Part shown: positions 9,322-21,419 of the stretch, piece after piece | How positions within the stretch are numbered: the first letter of the stretch is position 1 | How the letters are laid out: each line of letters begins with the position of its first letter | From: Liolophura sinensis | Lineage: Eukaryota; Mollusca; Polyplacophora; Chitonida; Chitonidae | Assembly (NCBI RefSeq): GCF_032854445.1 | Contig: NW_027018166.1 | Coordinates: 1 to 64,000 of the forward strand | Reading direction: 5' to 3' | DNA length: 64,000 nt | Notes under the pieces: generated by a model | What the model was told of the DNA's origin: nothing | What the model saw: the letters and a program-made list of their open reading frames with translations, nothing else | Database searches by the model: none | Translations under genes and position numbers: made by a program

Positions 9322-12300
9322 GACGTCAAATCTTTGGGCCAAGCCCATTTAACTCACCCAGGAGTTGTCTTACTTCTAAGTCGAAGATAAACTCAATGTC
9401 TTTATCTACATGTAGAAAAACCACACCATTTGTATATAAAAAAACACAAGGTACTTGATACAGTCCGCTGTAAAAAGTACAATTGAACACTGACCCACAT
9501 CAATAAGGTGCCAAAAGATGCGCAATTGGGCCAGGCATCTCCAGCTGTTGAAAAATTGCAAATTTCCTTGGTTTCCATGGAGTAAGAGCCGTTGCTGGGC
9601 ACGTGATCTTGACATCAATGATTATTGATTTGTGGCTACAGCCAAAAGTATTGGTCGGAGAGCAACGCGGTTTGCACCATTCGATTTCTCGTCAAAAAAT
9701 ACGTCGGATTAGCCTCTTACCAGCAGCATTGGAACAGTTTTTCCACTTTTGGATTTTTGCCTGGTCTTTTTGCGAATTGAAATCGGCTACATTAACTATG
9801 TACAATCGCGACTGGTCATTACTATATTCAACTTTTCATTATAAGTTATGTGCCCTTCGGTAGCCCAGACGACGTCAAATCTTTGGGCCAAGCCCATTTA
9901 ACTCACCCAGCAAATGTCTTACTTCTAAGTCGAAGACAAACTCAATGTCTTTATCTACATGTAGAAAAACCACACCATTTGTATATAAAAAAAACACAAG
10001 GTACTTGATACAGTGCGCTGTAAAAAGTACAATTGAACACTGACCCACATCAATAAGGTGCCAAAAGATGCGCAATTGGGCCAGGCATCTCCAGCTGTTG
10101 AAAAATTGCAAATTTCCTTGGTTTCCATGGAGTAAGAGCCGTTGCTGGGCACGTGATCTTGACATCAATGATTATTCATTTGTGGCTACAGCCAAAAGTA
10201 TTGGTCGGAGAGCAACGCGGTTTGCACCATTCGATTTCTCGTCAAAAAATACGTCGGATTAGCCTCTTACCAGCAGCATTGGAACAGTTTTTCCACTTTT
10301 GGATTTTTGCCTGGTCTTTTTGCGAATTGAAATCGGCTACATTAACTATGTACAATCGCGACTGGTCATTACTATATTCAACTTTTCATTATAAGTTATG
10401 AGCCCTTCGGTAGCCCAGACGACGTCAAATCTTTGGGCCAAGCCCATTTAACTCACCCAGCAAATGTCTTACTTCTAAGTCGAAGACAAACTCAATGTCT
10501 TTATCTACATGTAGAAAAACCACACCATTTGTATATAAAAAAAACACAAGGTACTTGATACAGTGCGCTGTAAAAAGTACAATTGAACACTGACCCACAT
10601 CAATAAGGTGCCAAAAGATGCGCAATTGGGCCAGGCATCTCCAGCTGTTGAAAAATTGCAAATTTCCTTGGTTTCCATGGAGTAAGAGCCGTTGCTGGGC
10701 ACGTGATCTTGACATCAATGATTATTGATTTGTGGCTACAGCCAAAAGTATTGGTCGGAGAGCAACGCGGTTTGCACCATTCGATTTCTCGTCAAAAAAT
10801 ACGTCGGATTAGCCTCTTACCAGCAGCATTGGAACAGTTTTTCCACTTTTGGATTTTTGCCTGGTCTTTTTGCGAATTGAAATCGGCTACATTAACTATG
10901 TACAATCGCGACTGGTCATTACTATATTCAACTTTTCATTATAAGTTATGTGCCCTTCGGTAGCCCAGACGACGTCAAATCTTTGGGCCAAGCCCATTTA
11001 ACTCACCCAGCAAATGTCTTACTTCTAAGTCGAAGACAAACTCAATGTCTTTATCTACATGTAGAAAAACCACACCATTTGTATATAAAAAAAACACAAG
11101 GTACTAGATACAGTGCGCTGTAAAAAGTACAATTGAACACTGACCCACATCAATAAGGTGCCAAAAGATGCGCAATTGGGCCAGGCATCTCCAGCTGTTG
11201 AAAAATTGCAAATTTCCTTGGTTTCCATGGAGTAAGAGCCGTTGCTGGGCACGTGATCTTGACATCAATGATTATTCATTTGTGGCTACAGCCAAAAGTA
11301 TTGGTCGGAGAGCAACGCGGTTTGCACCATTCGATTTCTCGTCAAAAAATACGTCGGATTAGCCTCTTACCAACAGCATTGGAACAGTTTTTCCACTTTT
11401 GGATTTTTGCCTGGACTTTTTGCGAATTGAAATCGGCTACATTAACTATGTACAATCGCGACTGGTCATTACTATATTCAACTTTTCATTATAAGTTATG
11501 TGCCCTTCGGTAGCCCAGACGACGTCAAATCTTTGGGCCAAGCCCATTTAACTCACCCAAGAGTTGTCTTACTTCTAAGTCGAAGACAAACTCAATGTCT
11601 TTATCTACATGTAGAAAAACCACACCATTTGTATATAAAAAAAACACAAGGTACTTGATACAGTCCGCTGTAAAAAGTACAATTGAACACTGACCCACAT
11701 CAATAAGGTGCCAAAAGATGCGCAATTGGGCCAGACATCTCCAGCTGTTGAAAAATTGCAAATTTCCTTGGTTTCCATGGAGTAAGAGCCGTTGCTGGGC
11801 ACGTGATCTTGACATCAATGATTATTCATTTGTGGCTACAGCCAAAAGTATTGGTCGGAGAGCAACGCGGTTTGCACCATTCGATTTCTCGTCAAAAAAT
11901 ACGTCGGATTAGCCTCTTACTAGCAGCATTGGAACAGTTTTTCCACTTTTGGATTTTTGCCTGGTCTTTTTGCGAATTGAAATCGGCTACATTAACTATG
12001 TACAATCGCGACTGGTCATTACTATATTCAACTTTTCATTATAAGTTATGTGCCCTTCGGTAGCCCAGACGACGTCAAATCTTTGGGCCAAGCCCATTTA
12101 ACTCACCCAGCAAATGTCTTACTTCTAAGTCGAAGACAAACTCAATGTCTTTATCTACATGTAGAAAAACCACACCATTTGTATATAAAAAAAAACACAA
12201 GGTACTTGATACAGTCCGCTGTAAAAAGTACAATTGAACACTGACCCACATCAATAAGGTGCCAAAAGATGCGCAATTGGGCCAGACATCTCCAGCTGTT

Positions 12301-12621
12301 GAAAAATTGCAAATTTCCTTGGTTTCCATGGAGTAAGAGCCGTTGCTGGGCACGTGATCTTGACATCAATGATTATTCATTTGTGGCTACAGCCAAAAGT
12401 ATTGGTCGGAGAGCAACGCGGTTTGCACCATTCGATTTCTCGTCAAAAAATACGTCGGATTAGCCTCTTACCAACAGCATTGGAACAGTTTTTCTACTTT
12501 TGGATTTTTGCCTGGTGTTTTTGCGAATTGAAATCGGCTACATTAACTATGTACAATCGCGACTGGTCATTACTATATTCAACTTTTCATTATAAGTTAT
12601 GTGCCCTTCGGTAGCCCAGAC
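9322..12621 (+). repeat. Shortened higher-order block, copies 18-23 (6 copies, 3300 bp)
   Basis: Same order as the preceding 8-copy block but without the CATCTTCAGC copy and the CACTTGTGG copy. Starts are 9322, 9871, 10421, 10971, 11521 and 12071. It begins with a GGAGTT seven-A copy, which here also carries GATTTGTGG. It ends with the AGAGTT / GCCAGAC / CTAGCAGC copy (11521) and the TTCTAC / GGTGTTTTT copy (12071). Copy 23 has nine A after GTATAT, so its length is one base longer. Loss of two whole copies is what unequal exchange between misaligned arrays would produce. Confidence 0.7.
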
Positions 12622-13720
12622 GACGTCAAATCTTTGGGCCAAGCCCATTTAACTCACCCAGGAGTTGTCTTACTTCTAAGTCGAAGATAAACTCAATGTC
12701 TTTATCTACATGTAGAAAAACCACACCATTTGTATATAAAAAAACACAAGGTACTTGATACAGTCCGCTGTAAAAAGTACAATTGAACACTGACCCACAT
12801 CAATAAGGTGCCAAAAGATGCGCAATTGGGCCAGGCATCTCCAGCTGTTGAAAAATTGCAAATTTCCTTGGTTTCCATGGAGTAAGAGCCGTTGCTGGGC
12901 ACGTGATCTTGACATCAATGATTATTCATTTGTGGCTACAGCCAAAAGTATTGGTCGGAGAGCAACGCGGTTTGCACCATTCGATTTCTCGTCAAAAAAT
13001 ACGTCGGATTAGCCTCTTACCAGCAGCATTGGAACAGTTTTTCCACTTTTGGATTTTTGCCTGGTCTTTTTGCGAATTGAAATCGGCTACATTAACTATG
13101 TACAATCGCGACTGGTCATTACTATATTCAACTTTTCATTATAAGTTATGTGCCCTTCGGTAGCCCAGACGACGTCAAATCTTTGGGCCAAGCCCATTTA
13201 ACTCACCCAGCAAATGTCTTACTTCTAAGTCGAAGACAAACTCAATGTCTTTATCTACATGTAGAAAAACCACACCATTTGTATATAAAAAAAACACAAG
13301 GTACTTGATACAGTGCGCTGTAAAAAGTACAATTGAACACTGACCCACATCAATAAGGTGCCAAAAGATGCGCAATTGGGCCAGGCATCTCCAGCTGTTG
13401 AAAAATTGCAAATTTCCTTGGTTTCCATGGAGTAAGAGCCGTTGCTGGGCACGTGATCTTGACATCAATGATTATTCATTTGTGGCTACAGCCAAAAGTA
13501 TTGGTCGGAGAGCAACGCGGTTTGCACCATTCGATTTCTCGTCAAAAAATACGTCGGATTAGCCTCTTACCAGCAGCATTGGAACAGTTTTTCCACTTTT
13601 GGATTTTTGCCTGGTCTTTTTGCGAATTGAAATCGGCTACATTAACTATGTACAATCGCGACTGGTCATTACTATATTCAACTTTTCATTATAAGTTATG
13701 TGCCCTTCGGTAGCCCAGAC

Positions 13721-16700
13721 GACGTCAAATCTTTGGGCCAAGCCCATTTAACTCACCCAGCAAATGTCTTACTTCTAAGTCGAAGACAAACTCAATGTCT
13801 TTATCTACATGTAGAAAAACCACACCATTTGTATATAAAAAAAACACAAGGTACTTGATACAGTCCGCTGTAAAAAGTACAATTGAACACTGACCCACAT
13901 CAATAAGGTGCCAAAAGATGCGTAATTGGGCCAGGCATCTTCAGCTGTTGAAAAATTGCAAATTTCCTTGGTTTCCATGGAGTAAGAGCCGTTGCTGGGC
14001 ACGTGATCTTGACATCAATGATTATTCATTTGTGGCTACAGCCAAAAGTATTGGTCGGAGAGCAACGCGGTTTGCACCATTGGATTTCTCGTCAAAAAAT
14101 ACGTCGGATTAGCCTCTTACCAGCAGCATTGGAACAGTTTTTCCACTTTTGGATTTTTGCCTGGTCTTTTTGCGAATTGAAATCGGCTACATTAACTATG
14201 TACAATCGCGACTGGTCATTACTATATTCAACTTTTCATTATAAGTTATGTGCCCTTCGGTAGCCCAGACGACGTCAAATCTTTGGGCCAAGCCCATTTA
14301 ACTCACCCAGCAAATGTCTTACTTCTAAGTCGAAGACAAACTCAATGTCTTTATCTACATGTAGAAAAACCACACCATTTGTATATAAAAAAAACACAAG
14401 GTACTTGATACAGTGCGCTGTAAAAAGTACAATTGAACACTGACCCACATCAATAAGGTGCCAAAAGATGCGCAATTGGGCCAGGCATCTCCAGCTGTTG
14501 AAAAATTGCAAATTTCCTTGGTTTCCATGGAGTAAGAGCCGTTGCTGGGCACGTGATCTTGACATCAATGATTATTCATTTGTGGCTACAGCCAAAAGTA
14601 TTGGTCGGAGAGCAACGCGGTTTGCACCATTCGATTTCTCGTCAAAAAATACGTCGGATTAGCCTCTTACCAGCAGCATTGGAACAGTTTTTCCACTTTT
14701 GGATTTTTGCCTGGTCTTTTTGCGAATTGAAATCGGCTACATTAACCATGTACAATCGCGACTGGTCATTACTATATTCAACTTTTCATTATAAGTTATG
14801 TGCCCTTCGGTAGCCCAGACGACGTCAAATCTTTGGGCCAAGCCCATTTAACTCACCCAGCAAATGTCTTACTTCTAAGTCGAAGACAAACTCAATGTCT
14901 TTATCTACATGTAGAAAAACCACACCATTTGTATATAAAAAAAACACAAGGTACTTGATACAGTGCGCTGTAAAAAGTACAATTGAACACTGACCCACAT
15001 CAATAAGGTGCCAAAAGATGCGCAATTGGGCCAGGCATCTCCAGCTGTTGAAAAATTGCAAATTTCCTTGGTTTCCATGGAGTAAGAGCCGTTGCTGGGC
15101 ACGTGATCTTGACATCAATGATTATTCATTTGTGGCTACAGCCAAAAGTATTGGTCGGAGAGCAACGCGGTTTGCACCATTCGATTTCTCGTCAAAAAAT
15201 ACGTCGGATTAGCCTCTTACCAGCAGCATTGGAACAGTTTTTCCACTTGTGGATTTTTGCCTGGTCTTTTTGCGAATTGAAATCGGCTACATTAACTATG
15301 TACAATCGCGACTGGTCATTACTATATTCAACTTTTCATTATAAATTATGTGCCCTTCGGTAGCCCAGACGACGTCAAATCTTTGGGCCAAGCCCATTTA
15401 ACTCACCCAGCAAATGTCTTACTTCTAAGTCGAAGACAAACTCAATGTCTTTATCTACATGTAGAAAAACCACACCATTTGTATATAAAAAAAACACAAG
15501 GTACTTGATACAGTCCGCTGTAAAAAGTACAATTGAACACTGACCCACATCAATAAGGTGCCAAAAGATGCGTAATTGGGCCAGGCATCTTCAGCTGTTG
15601 AAAAATTGCAAATTTCCTTGGTTTCCATGGAGTAAGAGCCGTTGCTGGGCACGTGATCTTGACATCAATGATTATTCATTTGTGGCTACAGCCAAAAGTA
15701 TTGGTCGGAGAGCAACGCGGTTTGCACCATTCGATTTCTCGTCAAAAAATACGTCGGATTAGCCTCTTACCAGCAGCATTGGAACAGTTTTTCCACTTTT
15801 GGATTTTTGCCTGGTCTTTTTGCGAATTGAAATCGGCTACATTAACTATGTACAATCGCGACTGGTCATTACTATATTCAACTTTTCATTATAAGTTATG
15901 TGCCCTTCGGTAGCCCAGACGACGTCAAATCTTTGGGCCAAGCCCATTTAACTCACCCAGCAAATGTCTTACTTCTAAGTCGAAGACAAACTCAATGTCT
16001 TTATCTACATGTAGAAAAACCACACCATTTGTATATAAAAAAAACACAAGGTACTTGATACAGTGCGCTGTAAAAAGTACAATTGAACACTGACCCACAT
16101 CAATAAGGTGCCAAAAGATGCGCAATTGGGCCAGGCATCTCCAGCTGTTGAAAAATTGCAAATTTCCTTGGTTTCCATGGAGTAAGAGCCGTTGCTGGGC
16201 ACGTGATCTTGACATCAATGATTATTGATTTGTGGCTACAGCCAAAAGTATTGGTCGGAGAGCAACGCGGTTTGCACCATTCGATTTCTCGTCAAAAAAT
16301 ACGTCGGATTAGCCTCTTACCAGCAGCATTGGAACAGTTTTTCCACTTTTGGATTTTTGCCTGGTCTTTTTGCGAATTGAAATCGGCTACATTAACCATG
16401 TACAATCGCGACTGGTCATTACTATATTCAACTTTTCATTATAAGTTATGTGCCCTTCGGTAGCCCAGACGACGTCAAATCTTTGGGCCAAGCCCATTTA
16501 ACTCACCCAGCAAATGTCTTACTTCTAAGTCGAAGACAAACTCAATGTCTTTATCTACATGTAGAAAAACCACACCATTTGTATATAAAAAAAACACAAG
16601 GTACTTGATACAGTGCGCTGTAAAAAGTACAATTGAACACTGACCCACATCAATAAGGTGCCAAAAGATGCGCAATTGGGCCAGGCATCTCCAGCTGTTG

Positions 16701-17020
16701 AAAAATTGCAAATTTCCTTGGTTTCCATGGAGTAAGAGCCGTTGCTGGGCACGTGATCTTGACATCAATGATTATTCATTTGTGGCTACAGCCAAAAGTA
16801 TTGGTCGGAGAGCAACGCGGTTTGCACCATTCGATTTCTCGTCAAAAAATACGTCGGATTAGCCTCTTACTAGCAGCATTGGAACAGTTTTTCCACTTGT
16901 GGATTTTTGCCTGGTCTTTTTGCGAATTGAAATCGGCTACATTAACTATGTACAATCGCGACTGGTCATTACTATATTCAACTTTTCATTATAAATTATG
17001 TGCCCTTCGGTAGCCCAGAC
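13721..17020 (+). repeat. Trimer duplication: copies 26-28 and 29-31 (2 x 1650 bp)
   Basis: Copies 26-28 (13721-15370) and 29-31 (15371-17020) match in order. The first member has GCGTAAT plus CATCTTCAGC. The second has ATTAACCATG, a variant I see only in these two copies (14741-14750 and 16391-16400). The third has CACTTGTGG plus TATAAATT. Later differences (GATTTGTGG in copy 30, CTAGCAGC in copy 31) show the two trimers are not perfect duplicates or were partly overwritten. Confidence 0.8.
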
Positions 17021-18670
17021 GACGTCAAATCTTTGGGCCAAGCCCATTTAACTCACCCAGCAAATGTCTTACTTCTAAGTCGAAGACAAACTCAATGTCT
17101 TTATCTACATGTAGAAAAACCACACCATTTGTATATAAAAAAAACACAAGGTACTTGATACAGTGCGCTGTAAAAAGTACAATTGAACACTGACCCACAT
17201 CAATAAGGTGCCAAAAGATGCGCAATTGGGCCAGGCATCTCCAGCTGTTGAAAAATTGCAAATTTCCTTGGTTTCCATGGAGTAAGAGCCGTTGCTGGGC
17301 ACGTGATCTTGACATCAATGATTATTCATTTGTGGCTACAGCCAAAAGTATTGGTCGGAGAGCAACGCGGTTTGCACCATTCGATTTCTCGTCAAAAAAT
17401 ACGTCGGATTAGCCTCTTACCAACAGCATTGGAACAGTTTTTCCACTTTTGGATTTTTGCCTGGACTTTTTGCGAATTGAAATCGGCTACATTAACTATG
17501 TACAATCGCGACTGGTCATTACTATATTCAACTTTTCATTATAAGTTATGTGCCCTTCGGTAGCCCAGACGACGTCAAATCTTTGGGCCAAGCCCATTTA
17601 ACTCACCCAGCAAATGTCTTACTTCTAAGTCGAAGACAAACTCAATGTCTTTATCTACATGTAGAAAAACCACACCATTTGTATATAAAAAAAACACAAG
17701 GTACTTGATACAGTGCGCTGTAAAAAGTACAATTGAACACTGACCCACATCAATAAGGTGCCAAAAGATGCGCAATTGGGCCAGGCATCTCCAGCTGTTG
17801 AAAAATTGCAAATTTCCTTGGTTTCCATGGAGTAAGAGCCGTTGCTGGGCACGTGATCTTGACATCAATGATTATTCATTTGTGGCTACAGCCAAAAGTA
17901 TTGGTCGGAGAGCAACGCGGTTTGCACCATTCGATTTCTCGTCAAAAAATACGTCGGATTAGCCTCTTACTAGCAGCATTGGAACAGTTTTTCCACTTGT
18001 GGATTTTTGCCTGGTCTTTTTGCGAATTGAAATCGGCTACATTAACTATGTACAATCGCGACTGGTCATTACTATATTCAACTTTTCATTATAAATTATG
18101 TGCCCTTCGGTAGCCCAGACGACGTCAAATCTTTGGGCCAAGCCCATTTAACTCACCCAGCAAATGTCTTACTTCTAAGTCGAAGACAAACTCAATGTCT
18201 TTATCTACATGTAGAAAAACCACACCATTTGTATATAAAAAAAACACAAGGTACTTGATACAGTGCGCTGTAAAAAGTACAATTGAACACTGACCCACAT
18301 CAATAAGGTGCCAAAAGATGCGCAATTGGGCCAGGCATCTCCAGCTGTTGAAAAATTGCAAATTTCCTTGGTTTCCATGGAGTAAGAGCCGTTGCTGGGC
18401 ACGTGATCTTGACATCAATGATTATTCATTTGTGGCTACAGCCAAAAGTATTGGTCGGAGAGCAACGCGGTTTGCACCATTCGATTTCTCGTCAAAAAAT
18501 ACGTCGGATTAGCCTCTTACCAACAGCATTGGAACAGTTTTTCCACTTTTGGATTTTTGCCTGGACTTTTTGCGAATTGAAATCGGCTACATTAACTATG
18601 TACAATCGCGACTGGTCATTACTATATTCAACTTTTCATTATAAGTTATGTGCCCTTCGGTAGCCCAGAC
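16471..18670 (+). repeat. Dimer duplication: copies 31-32 and 33-34 (2 x 1100 bp)
   Basis: Copies 31 and 33 share CTAGCAGC, CACTTGTGG and TATAAATT. Copies 32 and 34 share CCAACAGC and CTGGACTTT. The pair therefore repeats exactly once at 1100 bp. Copy 31 is also the last member of the preceding trimer duplication, so the two events are nested. The dimer duplication probably followed or overlapped the trimer event. Confidence 0.8.
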
Positions 18671-21419
18671 GACGTCAAATCTTTGGGCCAAGCCCATTTA
18701 ACTCACCCAAGAGTTGTCTTACTTCTAAGTCGAAGACAAACTCAATGTCTTTATCTACATGTAGAAAAACCACACCATTTGTATATAAAAAAACACAAGG
18801 TACTTGATACAGTCCGCTGTAAAAAGTACAATTGAACACTGACCCACATCAATAAGGTGCCAAAAGATGCGCAATTGGGCCAGACATCTCCAGCTGTTGA
18901 AAAATTGCAAATTTCCTTGGTTTCCATGGAGTAAGAGCCGTTGCTGGGCACGTGATCTTGACATCAATGATTATTCATTTGTGGCTACAGCCAAAAGCAT
19001 TGGTCGGAGAGCAACACGGTTTGCACCATTCGATTTCTCGTCAAAAAATACGTCGGATTAGCCTCTTACCAACAGCATTGGAACAGTTTTTCCACTTTTG
19101 GATTTTTGCCTGGTCTTTTTGCGAATTGAAATCGGCTACATTAACTATGTACAATCGCGACTGGTCATTACTATATTCAACTTTTCATTATAAGTTATGT
19201 GCCCTTCGGTAGCCCAGACGACGTCAAATCTTTGGGCCAAGCCCATTTAACTCACCCAGCAAATGTCTTACTTCTAAGTCGAAGACAAACTCAATGTCTT
19301 TATCTACATGTAGAGAAACCACACCATTTGTATATAAAAAAAACACAAGGTACTTGATACAGTGCGCTGTAAAAAGTACAATTGAACACTGACCCACATC
19401 AATAAGGTGCCAAAAGATGCGTAATTGGGCCAGGCATCTCCAGCTGTTGAAAAATTGCAAATTTCCTTGGTTTCCATGGAGTAAGAGCCGTTGCTGGGCA
19501 CGTGATCTTGACATCAATGATTATTGATTTGTGGCTACAGCCAAAAGTATTGGTCGGAGAGCAACGCAGTTTGCACCATTCGATTTCTCGTCAAAAAATA
19601 CGTCGGATTAGCCTCTTACCAGCAGCATTGGAACAGTTTTTCCACTTTTGGATTTTTGCCTGGTCTTTTTGCAAATTGAAATCGGCTACATTAACTATGT
19701 ACAATCGCCACTGGTCATTACTATATTCAACTTTTCATTATAAATTATGTGCCCTTCGGTAGCCCAGACGACGTCAAATCTTTGGGCCAAGCCCATTTAA
19801 CTCACCCAGCAAATGTCTTACTTCTAAGTCGAAGACAAACTCAATGTCTTTATCTACATGTAGAAAAACCACACCATTTGTATATAAAAAAAACACAAGG
19901 TACTTGATACAGTGCGCTGTAAAAAGTACAATTGAACACTAACCTACATCAATAAGGTGCCAAAAGATGCGCAATTGGGCCAGGCATCTCCAGCTGTTGA
20001 AAAATTGCAAATTTCCTTGGTTTCCATGGAGTAAGAGCCGTTGCTGGGCACGTGATCTTGACATCAATGATTATTCATTTGTGGCTACAGCCAAAAGTAT
20101 TGGTCGGAGAGCAACGCGGTTTGCACCATTCGATTTCTCGTCAAAAAATACGTCGGATTAGCCTCTTATCAGCAGCATTGGAACAGTTTTTCCACTTTTG
20201 GATTTTTGCCTGGTCTTTTTGCGAATTGAAATCGGCTACATTAACTATGTACAATCGCGACTGGTCATTACTATATTCAACTTTTCATTATAAGTTATGT
20301 GCCCTTCGGTAGCACAGACGACGTCAAATCTTTGGGCCAAGCCCATTTAACTCACCCAGCAAATGTCTTACTTCTAAGTCGAAGACAAACTCAATGTCTT
20401 TATCTACATGTAGAAAAACCACACCATTTGTATATAAAAAAAACACAAGGTACTTGATACAGTCCGCTGTAAAAAGTACAATTGAACACTGACCCACATC
20501 AATAAGGTGCCAAAAGATGCGCAATTGGGCCAGACATCTCCAGCTGTTGAAAAATTGCAAATTTCCTTGGTTTCCATGGAGTAAGAGCCGTTGCTGGGCA
20601 CGTGATCTTGACATCAATGATTATTCATTTGTGGCTACAGCCAAAAGTATTGGTCGGAGAGCAACGCGGTTTGCACCATTCGATTTCTCGTCAAAAAATA
20701 CGTCGGATTAGCCTCTTACTAGCAGCATTGGAACAGTTTTTCCACTTTTGGATTTTTGCCTGGTCTTTTTGCGAATTGAAATCGGCTACATTAACTATGT
20801 ACAATCGCGACTGGTCATTACTATATTCAACTTTTCATTATAAGTTATGTGCCCTTCGGTAGCCCAGACGACGTCAAATCTTTGGGCCAAGCCCATTTAA
20901 CTCACCCAGCAAATGTCTTACTTCTAAGTCGAAGACAAACTCAATGTCTTTATCTACATGTAGAAAAACCACACCATTTGTATATAAAAAAAACACAAGG
21001 TACTTGATACAGTCCGCTGTAAAAAGTACAATTGAACACTGACCCACATCAATAAGGTGCCAAAAGATGCGCAATTGGGCCAGACATCTCCAGCTGTTGA
21101 AAAATTGCAAATTTCCTTGGTTTCCATGGAGTAAGAGCCGTTGCTGGGCACGTGATCTTGACATCAATGATTATTCATTTGTGGCTACAGCCAAAAGTAT
21201 TGGTCGGAGAGCAACGCGGTTTGCACCATTCGATTTCTCGTCAAAAAATACGTCGGATTAGCCTCTTACCAACAGCATTGGAACAGTTTTTCTACTTTTG
21301 GATTTTTGCCTGGTGTTTTTGCGAATTGAAATCGGCTACATTAACTATGTACAATCGCGACTGGTCATTACTATATTCAACTTTTCATTATAAGTTATGT
21401 GCCCTTCGGTAGCCCAGAC

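Larger units (their letters stand above)
12622..21419 (+). repeat. Expanded higher-order block, copies 24-39
   Basis: Starts with a GGAGTT/GATAAAC seven-A copy (12622) and ends with the TTCTAC / GGTGTTTTT copy (20870), as the two previous blocks do, but holds 16 copies. Part of the extra length is explained by a trimer duplication (13721-17020) overlapping a dimer duplication (16471-18670). After these come copy 35 (18671: AGAGTT, seven A, GCATTGG, CAACACGG), copy 36 (19220: GCGTAAT, GATTTGTGG, GAGAAACC), copy 37 (19770: CTAACCTACATC, TTATCAGC, GTAGCACAG), copy 38 (20320) and copy 39 (20870). No gene is present. Confidence 0.7.
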
